This document shows, piece after piece, positions 1 through 6,233 of a DNA stretch of 11,465 nucleotides (its first letter is position 1; each line of letters opens with the position of its first letter). Made by a program: the position numbers and the translations under genes. Source of the stretch: an uncultured Chlorobiaceae bacterium (GTDB lineage Bacteria; Bacteroidota; Chlorobiia; Chlorobiales; Chlorobiaceae); assembly GCA_903904495.1 (NCBI GenBank), contig CAIVCU010000246.1:1-11465 (forward strand), given 5' to 3'. Below the pieces are notes generated by a model. That model saw only the letters and a program-made list of their open reading frames with translations. It ran no database searches and was not told where the DNA came from.

Positions 1-247
1 GTCCGCCCGGACTGTGAGGAATAATCATGCCTACAACATCGGTGATTTTAACGGTAAACCCATTGTCTTTAAGCACCTGCGCGGCCAGTTCCGGTCTCCC
101 TACAATCATGCGCAGAATACCGTAATCAGCCGTATCTGCAATGCTGAACGCTGAAATGTTGATGTCGTTATCAGTAAGAATTCCGGTCAGCTCAGTCAGC
201 CGGCCTGTCTTGTTTTCAAGAAAAACCGACAATTGCTTGATAATCAT
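1..247 (-). CDS. ACT-domain protein, C-terminal part cut by the window edge
   Basis: The 82 visible codons begin MIIKQLSVFLENKTGRL and form a complete ACT fold pattern: a first strand at residues 2-10, the ENKTGRLTELTGIL turn and helix at 11-24, a NINISAFSIADT strand at 30-39, and a further strand and helix to about residue 70. Known relatives carry two ACT domains in roughly 140 residues, so about 60 residues are probably missing beyond base 1. ACT domains bind small ligands, usually amino acids, and regulate enzymes allosterically. The start is set by a strong AAGGAGG site four bases upstream. The gene lies 13 nt after paaK in the iorA-iorB-paaK operon. That placement suggests a sensor of aromatic amino acids or aryl acids, which is inference. 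No catalytic domain is visible. Confidence 0.85.
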   Translation of the reverse strand, partial: MIIKQLSVFLENKTGRLTELTGILTDNDINISAFSIADTADYGILRMIVGRPELAAQVLKDNGFTVKITDVVGMIIPHSPGG

Positions 248-251
248 AACG

Positions 252-258
252 CCTCCTT
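252..258 (-). promoter_or_regulatory. Strong Shine-Dalgarno site of the ACT-domain gene
   Basis: The minus strand reads AAGGAGG followed by CGTT and then the ATG at 247. This is the best ribosome binding site in the window and fills most of the 13-nt gap after the paaK stop. iorB and paaK have no comparable site, so the ACT gene may be translated independently and relatively strongly compared with the genes before it. Confidence 0.8.
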
Positions 259-260
259 TG

Positions 261-1562
261 TTATTGTAAGTTACGTTTGTCGATTACCCGTTTCGCCTTG
301 CCCATGCTGCGCTCAATGGTGCCGGGTTCTACCAGCCTGATTATTGCACTGATTCCGAGGGTGCTTGAAATATTGGCCTTGATCCGGTGGCGAAGTCCTT
401 CCAGCTCTTTCACTTCATCGGAAAAGAACTCCTCTTCAATTTCTACCTGGATCTCCATGGTATCGAGGTTGTTTTCCCGATCGACCACAATCAGGTAGTG
501 TGGTTTTGTTTCACTCATTTCCAGCAGTACAGATTCCACCTGTGAGGGGAAGACATTGACACCCCTGATAATGAGCATGTCATCCGAGCGTCCCACGCAT
601 TTTTCCATACGCACAAGAGTCCTGCCGCATTCGCACTTATCGGCATGGAGGCGGGTCAGGTCGCGTGTCCGGTATCGGATAAGGGGCATTGCCTCTTTTG
701 TTGCCGGAGTGAAAACTAGCTCTCCAAGTTCACCGTAAGGAAGTACTTCACCGGTATCCGGATTGATAATTTCAGGGATAAAATGGTCTTCAAAAATATG
801 CATCCCACGCTGAAACTGGCACTCCATGGAGACACCCGGGCCGATAATTTCAGTGAGGCCATAAATGTCGTAAGCCTTGATGCCGAGCACCTGCTCAATT
901 TGTGCACGCATCTCCTGTGTCCATGGTTCGGCACCGAACACTCCGGCTTTGAGTTTTATCTTGGTGGGGTCAATTTTTTCCTCGACAAGAGACTCACCGA
1001 TAAAGGCCGCATAGGATGGAGTGCAAGCAAGTACTGTCGAGCCAAAATCTTCAATGAGCTGCAGCTGTTTTTTTGTGTTGCCGCCTGAAATGGGAACGAC
1101 TGACGCCCCGACTTTTTCTGCTCCATAATGCAGCCCAAGGCCACCGGTAAAGAGCCCGTAACCATAGGCGACCTGGATAATGTCAGCTTTTGTCACTCCC
1201 GCCATGGTGAGCGAACGCGCAACAACTTCGCTCCACATTTGAATGTCGTTATGCGAGTAACCAACCACTGTGGGTTTGCCTGTGGTCCCGCTTGAGGCAT
1301 GAAATCGAACGATATCCGGCTGAGGCACGGCAAAAAGGCCGAAGGGGTAGTTGTCTCGAAGGTCCTGTTTTGTCGTGAAGGGCAGCTTTTTCAGATCATC
1401 AATACCTCTGATGTCGCCAGGTTCGATCCCCGCCTCCTTAAGTTTTTTGCGGTAGAAAGGAACAGTGTCATAGACCCGGCTCACCATCTCCTTCACCCGT
1501 TTACCCTGAAGTTTCAGGAGCTTTTCCCGCTCCATGCACTCGTAATGCTCATTCCAGATCAT
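261..1562 (-). CDS. paaK: Phenylacetate-CoA ligase (AMP-forming)
   Basis: A 433-residue ANL-superfamily adenylate-forming ligase of the PaaK family, full length. It makes aryl-acetyl-CoA from arylacetate, ATP and CoA in the cytoplasm, through an aryl-acetyl-AMP intermediate. Visible motifs in order: the P-loop SSGTTGKPT at 90-98, YGYGLFTGG at 133-141, the adenine-binding YGLTE at 234-238, RYRTRDL at 296-302 with the ribose-binding Asp301, the hinge region GRSDDMLIIRGVNVFPSQVE at 324-343, and the C-terminal GKAKR at 421-425 that carries the catalytic lysine. The cysteine-rich KCECGR at 309-314 is also usual in this family. The ATG overlaps the iorB stop as ATGA, so the two are probably translationally coupled; no clear Shine-Dalgarno site precedes it. 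Next to iorAB its substrate is probably phenylacetate or indoleacetate rather than an intermediate of an aerobic paa pathway, because no paaABCDE genes are visible. Confidence 0.93.
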   Translation of the reverse strand: MIWNEHYECMEREKLLKLQGKRVKEMVSRVYDTVPFYRKKLKEAGIEPGDIRGIDDLKKLPFTTKQDLRDNYPFGLFAVPQPDIVRFHASSGTTGKPTVVGYSHNDIQMWSEVVARSLTMAGVTKADIIQVAYGYGLFTGGLGLHYGAEKVGASVVPISGGNTKKQLQLIEDFGSTVLACTPSYAAFIGESLVEEKIDPTKIKLKAGVFGAEPWTQEMRAQIEQVLGIKAYDIYGLTEIIGPGVSMECQFQRGMHIFEDHFIPEIINPDTGEVLPYGELGELVFTPATKEAMPLIRYRTRDLTRLHADKCECGRTLVRMEKCVGRSDDMLIIRGVNVFPSQVESVLLEMSETKPHYLIVVDRENNLDTMEIQVEIEEEFFSDEVKELEGLRHRIKANISSTLGISAIIRLVEPGTIERSMGKAKRVIDKRNLQ

Positions 1563-2149
1563 GGCTCTGTCGCTTGAGTTTGAGATAATTCCTGTCCTTT
1601 TCTGAATGCCCTGATGTTCATGTCAACAATATCAGAGCCTTTAACTTGAAAAAGATCTTCGATAGCCGATTCCAGTTGTTCAGTAGCAATCCCGATATAA
1701 GGTGCTGCTGCACCCAGCATCACCATGTTCGATGTTCTAGCATTGCCCGCCTCCCGAGCAAGTTCTGCCGCATTCACCAGTACAGGGTGGTTTGTTCTGC
1801 AAAGTTCAGCGAGAATATCTTCAATTTCCGGATAGTTCTCAACGTTGATAAATGGGTCTATAGAGGTGATGATCCTGCTTTCGAGAGCAAGAAATGGCAG
1901 ATAGCGAAGCGCTTCATGCGGTTCAACAGACAGAATCATGTGTGCTGTTCCTTCAGCAATAAGATCAGAATAAATTGCCCTGTTTGAAATCCGCAGGTGC
2001 GACTGAACGGCACCTCCACGCTGGCTCATGCCATGTACCTCTGTTTGACGGATTATGAGATTGCTTTGCAGGGCGGCTCGGCCAATTACAGCTGCGATAG
2101 TGAGTATCCCCTGTCCGCCTACTCCAGCAAGAATAATATTGATATGCAT
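1559..2149 (-). CDS. iorB: Indolepyruvate:ferredoxin oxidoreductase, beta subunit
   Basis: A 196-residue protein of the pyruvate/ketoisovalerate oxidoreductase gamma-domain family. Diagnostic segments are the N-terminal GVGGQGIL at 9-16, TEVHGMSQRGG at 36-46, SVEPHEALRYL at 74-84 and NMVMLGA at 141-147. With IorA it forms the enzyme that oxidatively decarboxylates aryl-pyruvates to aryl-acetyl-CoA with ferredoxin, or runs the reverse reductive carboxylation. It contains only one cysteine (Cys117), so it brings no obvious iron-sulfur site to the complex. It starts nine bases after the iorA stop. No Shine-Dalgarno site is visible in that gap or at the end of iorA, so re-initiation by ribosomes finishing iorA is likely. 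Its stop overlaps the paaK start by four bases. Confidence 0.93.
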   Translation of the reverse strand: MHINIILAGVGGQGILTIAAVIGRAALQSNLIIRQTEVHGMSQRGGAVQSHLRISNRAIYSDLIAEGTAHMILSVEPHEALRYLPFLALESRIITSIDPFINVENYPEIEDILAELCRTNHPVLVNAAELAREAGNARTSNMVMLGAAAPYIGIATEQLESAIEDLFQVKGSDIVDMNIRAFRKGQELSQTQATEP

Positions 2150-2158
2150 AGTTTGTTG

Positions 2159-3760
2159 TTAGGTGCTGGCCGTCTTATTTCGTTTTTTCCGTGCAGCGGT
2201 TTCAATGCATTCACGCTGGGCAATAACTACCGATACACCTTCATAGCTGATTTCCTCTCTCAGTACCGTCATGTTTTCCTCAAGATGCGATTTCAGCGGG
2301 ACGATGGTTCTAAGATGTTCCTCCTCAACGCCGAGTCCCCTGCATATATCCTGAAGCCTTGAGCCTGTTGCCGAAGATTGCTGTCCACCGGTCATTGCGG
2401 TGGTGTCATTATCCGCGATGATAACAGTAAGTGGCGACCGGTCGTTAATGGCGTCAAGCAAACCGGTCATGCCGGAGTGGGTGAACGTCGAATCACCGAT
2501 AACCGCCACTGCCGGCCGCAGTCCTGCATCGGCGGCACCTTTGGCCATGGTGATCGATGCCCCCATATCGACACAGGTATGAATAGCATTGAAAGGTTCA
2601 AGAGCGCCAAGTGTGTAGCAGCCGATGTCAGAGAAGACATGGTGCTCTGCAAAAGAACTCATCACCGTTGTAAGCGCATCGTAAAGGTCACGGTGGCCAC
2701 ACCCTTTGCAGAGAGCAGGTGGACGATTGACAACAATATCCGGGACGGGCATTACTGCCTTTGGTTTAAGGCCAAGTCCTTTTGCGATAATGTCGGCATT
2801 GAGCTCCCCTGCACGGGGCAAAGATCCATCCATTCGCCCATTGATGTTGTCGGCGCCAAAATAACCTCTCAGCAGCTCTTCATAGACAGGGTATCCCTCC
2901 TCAGCGACAAGAATGGTCTCACACTTCTTGAAGAGGCTTTCAACCTGTTTCCTCGGCAGGGGATACTGCCCGATTTGAAGTACCTGAAAGTCAAGGCTGA
3001 AAGCCTGACGCACTTCCATAGTGTAGTTAAAGGCAATGCCGAATGCTATGACCCCTATGGAGCCCGTTCCTGTGATAAGCCGGTTAAGCCATGACTGCTC
3101 AGAAAGTTTTTCTAGCTCCTCCTGCATTCCGAGTAAAACATTGTACTGGCGTCGGGCATTCTGCGGAATCAGCACAAACCGTTCAGGAGCATAGAGGGCA
3201 TTAAGGGGGTTCTGTATGCGGGCGGAAGTGGGCTCAACTCCTGCACGCGAATGTGCCAGCCTGGTGGTAAGCCTTAGCAACACCGGAAGCTTGACTGATT
3301 CAGAGAGATCAAAAGCCTCTCTGGTGGCAGTGTACAGATCCTGCTGCGAAGAGGGCTCAAGTACAGGCAGCATGGCAAATTTGCCGTATACCCGGCTGTC
3401 CTGCTCGTTTTGTGACGAATGCATCGAGGGATCGTCAGCAACCGCTACGACCAGACCCCCGTTGACACCGGTAATTGCTGAGTTGATGAAAGCATCTGCC
3501 GCCACATTCAGACCGACATGCTTCATGCACACCAGACTTCGTTTGCCGGCATAGGACATGCCGAGAGCCGCTTCATAGGCAGTTTTTTCGTTGGCAGACC
3601 AGGCTGATCGCACCGGTTGTTCTAATGCAGCACTGTTTTTCTGAATGTATTCGGTGATTTCGGTCGAAGGTGTTCCGGGGTAGGCATAGACGCCAGATAT
3701 TCCGGCGTCAAGGGCACCAAGAGCAATCGCTTCAGCTCCCAGTAATAGTTGTTTGTTCAT
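2159..3760 (-). CDS. iorA: Indolepyruvate:ferredoxin oxidoreductase, alpha subunit, without C-terminal ferredoxin domain
   Basis: Thiamine-diphosphate-dependent subunit of the aryl-pyruvate oxidoreductase, 533 residues from the chosen ATG. The N-terminal pyrimidine-binding domain shows YPGTPSTEI at 27-35, SANEKTAYEAA at 55-65, MKHVGLNVAAD at 79-89 and DDPSMHSSQNEQDSR at 109-123. The C-terminal TPP domain shows CKGCGHR at 351-357, DIGC ending at Cys381, GDSTFTHSG at 422-430 and IADNDTTAMTGGQ at 448-460. The protein ends at about SVVIAQRECIETAARKK. Archaeal IorA continues here into a domain with CxxCxxCxxxCP iron-sulfur motifs; none is present, and iorB begins nine bases later. The start at 3760 (MNKQLLLGAEAIALG) matches the usual family N-terminus. 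A longer frame opens with TTG at 3793, but that adds eleven residues without a ribosome site. The 105 nt upstream, to the nitroreductase stop, contain no promoter I can call with confidence. Confidence 0.92.
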   Translation of the reverse strand: MNKQLLLGAEAIALGALDAGISGVYAYPGTPSTEITEYIQKNSAALEQPVRSAWSANEKTAYEAALGMSYAGKRSLVCMKHVGLNVAADAFINSAITGVNGGLVVAVADDPSMHSSQNEQDSRVYGKFAMLPVLEPSSQQDLYTATREAFDLSESVKLPVLLRLTTRLAHSRAGVEPTSARIQNPLNALYAPERFVLIPQNARRQYNVLLGMQEELEKLSEQSWLNRLITGTGSIGVIAFGIAFNYTMEVRQAFSLDFQVLQIGQYPLPRKQVESLFKKCETILVAEEGYPVYEELLRGYFGADNINGRMDGSLPRAGELNADIIAKGLGLKPKAVMPVPDIVVNRPPALCKGCGHRDLYDALTTVMSSFAEHHVFSDIGCYTLGALEPFNAIHTCVDMGASITMAKGAADAGLRPAVAVIGDSTFTHSGMTGLLDAINDRSPLTVIIADNDTTAMTGGQQSSATGSRLQDICRGLGVEEEHLRTIVPLKSHLEENMTVLREEISYEGVSVVIAQRECIETAARKKRNKTAST

Positions 3761-3865
3761 GCAATAAAAAAGGTTTCCCCCAAAGATCAGCAATTATTTC
3801 TATTGAAGCCAATGAAATCAGCCTGAGAGGCGAAGAGGGTTAGATTTTTATAAGGGCACTATTCC

Positions 3866-4381
3866 TTAATAATAAGTTGTTATTTCCTCAAGAGCTTTTC
3901 GCATTTTCGGCGCCGGAAGTGTATCCGGAGCTGCATATCCAAGGGGTGTAAATGCAAAAATTTCAACATTGGGTTCGAGTTTCAGTGCTTCACGAATGAT
4001 GCCAGGGTCGAAAGCAGCAATCCAGCAGGATCCTAATCCTTCCCATGTAGCAGCAAGAATAAGGTGGTCCATGACGATTGTCAGATCGGTTTCGATGGAG
4101 TTGTAGTTATCCTGACGGCGAACCCATGCGTTGTTTCTTTCACCGGAAACAATAAGGAGACAGGGAGCACTCTGGATCCAGTCACGTTGATAGCAAGGGT
4201 AGATTTGTTCCAGTATTTCTGGTGATCTTACCACATGGAACTGCCATGGCTGAAGATTACAGGCAGAAGGTGCAACTCTTCCGGCATTGAGAATTCTGTT
4301 GAGAACAACTTCGGGAATAGTTCTGTTCCGATCAAAACTGCGGATACTGCAACGCTTGATGACAAGGTCATAAAAGTCCAT
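3866..4381 (-). CDS. Small nitroreductase-family flavoprotein
   Basis: A 171-residue member of the FMN-dependent nitroreductase superfamily, at the short end of the family range. Visible signatures are RCSIRSF at 10-16 (the usual RRSxRxF phosphate-binding start), APSACNLQPWQFHVV at 37-51, and GLGSCWIAAFDP at 115-126 with TPLGY at 145-149, which form the flavin pocket. Such enzymes use NAD(P)H to reduce nitro compounds, quinones or other acceptors, but the real substrate cannot be told from sequence; the family also includes enzymes with quite different reactions. The ATG follows a GGGAGGG site at 4384-4390 with very short spacing. It begins 14 nt after the stop of the SRPBCC-like gene, so the two are probably cotranscribed. 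No catalytic residue appears to be missing. Confidence 0.85.
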   Translation of the reverse strand: MDFYDLVIKRCSIRSFDRNRTIPEVVLNRILNAGRVAPSACNLQPWQFHVVRSPEILEQIYPCYQRDWIQSAPCLLIVSGERNNAWVRRQDNYNSIETDLTIVMDHLILAATWEGLGSCWIAAFDPGIIREALKLEPNVEIFAFTPLGYAAPDTLPAPKMRKALEEITTYY

Positions 4382-4395
4382 AGCCCTCCCTTCTC

Positions 4396-5007
4396 TTATA
4401 TCTTATGAATCTTGCAGAAATCTTTTGCCATGGAGTGAAACATACTGTTTGTTGCTGTCTGCATAATAAACGTCATTCCCCCATTTACCATAGTTCGGAC
4501 AATTTTTTTCGGGACTATCCTGAATGCTGGATAAAGGAGAAAGCGCACATCGACTCTTAAATCAAAGTGAACCTTGGTTTTTTTTTCGTCTATGCGCTGG
4601 ATATCCATATCTCCAGAGACTTTTCCCTCAAAAAGATATTTTTTCGGATCGGAAATTTTATGGCCTACAGGATGGTGCTTCCAGCGAACTTTTTTGCGGA
4701 TAGTATAGTTTTTGATCATTTCATCGGTAAGATCGTCAGGGTCAGCGCATTCGATGTGGTCAGGAAGTTCAACCTGCAGCTCTTCGGTCTGTTCGACAAA
4801 AAAGATGATATCAAAAGGGTTGTTCTGCGGATCAGTTACTCGGAAATTCCATATATAAACGTTCTCAGTGTCGGTGAGTTCTACGTTATAACAGAAAGGG
4901 TTGAAGCCCAATATTTTTTTTAGATCTGCGAGATAGGCCGCTGTCCGGTCAAATTCCGCAAAAAATATCCACTCTCCCTTGCTTACTCCTGTAGCATGCA
5001 TTTCCAT
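4396..5007 (-). CDS. SRPBCC/START-like protein of unknown function
   Basis: I do not recognise a named gene. The 203-residue product has no signal peptide or obvious membrane segment. Its pattern resembles the SRPBCC (START/polyketide-cyclase) helix-grip fold: a first strand near KGEWIFFAEF (10-19), then a helix (AAYLADLKKILGF, about 23-35), several alternating hydrophobic strands (NVYIWNFRV at 49-57, DIIFFVEQ at 66-73, LFEGKVSGDMDI at 124-135, KVHFDLRVDV at 145-154), and a long C-terminal helix (about 165-198) that would line a hydrophobic cavity. Such proteins usually bind lipids, pigments or other hydrophobic ligands. A DUF1997-type relationship is possible but unproven. The first ATG is at 5007, with another in frame at 5001; neither has a Shine-Dalgarno site. 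The 134-nt gap to prfA leaves room for its own promoter. The small nitroreductase follows 14 nt downstream. Confidence 0.6.
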   Translation of the reverse strand: MEMHATGVSKGEWIFFAEFDRTAAYLADLKKILGFNPFCYNVELTDTENVYIWNFRVTDPQNNPFDIIFFVEQTEELQVELPDHIECADPDDLTDEMIKNYTIRKKVRWKHHPVGHKISDPKKYLFEGKVSGDMDIQRIDEKKTKVHFDLRVDVRFLLYPAFRIVPKKIVRTMVNGGMTFIMQTATNSMFHSMAKDFCKIHKI

Positions 5008-5141
5008 AGTCAGCGTTCTATAGGTTTTGTTTTATTTGAGAGCGCTGGAAAATGTTCCATGCGTTTTTACCCTGACAAATATAAAGAGAATCTGTGAAAA
5101 CATATCCTTGCAGAACTTTTGTTTTGGCGAAGATAGTGTGT

Positions 5142-6215
5142 TTACAGAAGTTCTGCCTGCAGGCGTTCCGCCTGGTCATGCATTTTGAGTGCTTCGATAA
5201 TATCCTGCAGGTCTCCTTGCAGAATCTGGGGAAGTGCATGGCTGGTAAAGCCGATGCGGTGGTCGGTTACGCGCGATTGCGGGTAGTTGTAGGTCCGGAT
5301 TTTGGCACTTCTGTCTCCGGTTGTTACCATCGAGCGTCGTAAATCAGCTCTTTGCTGCTGCTGTTCGGCAAGCTGGATGTCATACAGTTTTGTGCGGAGC
5401 ATTTTCATAGCCCGTTCCTTGTTCTGAAGCTGGGAGCGCTCTTCTTGGCAGGCTGCAACTATTCCGCTCGGCATATGGGTGATTCTTACGGCGGTTTCAA
5501 CTTTATTGACGTTCTGTCCCCCCTTTCCTCCGCTTCGGTAGGTGTCAAACCGCAGATCTTCCCTGCGGATCTCCACATCAACCTCTTCGGCTTCCGGCAG
5601 GACTGCCACACTGACCGCCGAGGTATGGATACGCCCCTGTGTTTCGGTGTCTGGAACGCGTTGTACGCGATGTACTCCGCTTTCATATTTCATCGTACCG
5701 TAAACATCGTGTCCGCTCACACCGAGGGTAATCTCGCGGAACCCGCCCGGCATGGAACTTTCATTAAAGTGGAGTACCTCGCACTGCCAACCCTGTTTCT
5801 CTGCATACCGCTGGTACATTCTCGTCAGGTCAGCAGCAAAAAGTGCAGCTTCCTCACCGCCGGTTCCAGCCCGGATTTCAATAATAACATTGCGTGAATC
5901 CGCCTCATCTTTTGGCAGCAGGAGTACTTTTAACTTCTGTTCAAGATCAGGAAGTTTTTTTTGCAGTTCATTAATTTCCATCTGGACAAGCTCCTTCATC
6001 TCTGGATCCTTCTCAATTCTCAGAAGCTGGAGTGACTCATCAAGTTCTGTTTTTGCCTGAGCGTAATAGTCGTAGGCCTGTACGATCTCCTTAAGGTCGC
6101 TGTACTCCTTGTTAAGTTTTCTGAAGCGTCCTTGATCGACAGCTGCTTTCGGGTCTGCCAGCAGCTGTTCAAGATCAAGATGTTTTTCTTTTATGGAATG
6201 TAGTTTCTCAAGCAT
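5142..6215 (-). CDS. prfA: Peptide chain release factor 1
   Basis: Class I release factor, 357 residues, full length. It recognises UAA and UAG in the ribosomal A site and triggers hydrolysis of peptidyl-tRNA. The catalytic GGQ is at 232-234 inside YRSGGKGGQNVNKVE. The codon-recognition tripeptide is PDT at 188-190 within VHRVQRVPDTETQGRIHTSA, the P-x-T form typical of RF1; RF2 has SPF. The segment RAGTGGEEAALFAADL at 115-130 is also typical of the family. The N-terminal helical domain occupies about residues 1-100. The start lies 18 nt after the rseP stop, without a Shine-Dalgarno site. The usual prmC partner (methyltransferase for the GGQ glutamine) is not adjacent; the next gene downstream is the SRPBCC-like gene. 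Confidence 0.97.
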   Translation of the reverse strand: MLEKLHSIKEKHLDLEQLLADPKAAVDQGRFRKLNKEYSDLKEIVQAYDYYAQAKTELDESLQLLRIEKDPEMKELVQMEINELQKKLPDLEQKLKVLLLPKDEADSRNVIIEIRAGTGGEEAALFAADLTRMYQRYAEKQGWQCEVLHFNESSMPGGFREITLGVSGHDVYGTMKYESGVHRVQRVPDTETQGRIHTSAVSVAVLPEAEEVDVEIRREDLRFDTYRSGGKGGQNVNKVETAVRITHMPSGIVAACQEERSQLQNKERAMKMLRTKLYDIQLAEQQQQRADLRRSMVTTGDRSAKIRTYNYPQSRVTDHRIGFTSHALPQILQGDLQDIIEALKMHDQAERLQAELL

Positions 6216-6233
6216 TGAATGGGGGCGTCAGCC

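Noticed and set aside
2378..3094. 238-residue open frame on the plus strand, antisense to iorA
   Set aside because: It lies entirely opposite the well-supported iorA coding sequence, its translation resembles no known fold, and it is rich in Cys, His and Arg as expected for an antisense shadow.
3761..3793. Extended iorA start at the TTG at 3793
   Set aside because: It would add eleven residues (beginning with Leu read as Met) that are not part of the family N-terminus and has no ribosome site; the ATG at 3760 fits the usual MNKQLLLG start.
5110..5156. Nine-base inverted repeat (GCAGAACTT / AAGTTCTGC) around the prfA stop as a terminator
   Set aside because: The loop is 29 nt and no T-run follows the second arm on the minus strand, so it does not fit an intrinsic terminator; it is recorded only as a chance-level repeat.
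5018..5239. Possible small minus-strand gene between prfA and the SRPBCC-like gene
   Set aside because: It begins inside prfA in another frame, has no ribosome site, and its Cys/Lys/Phe-rich translation looks like noise.
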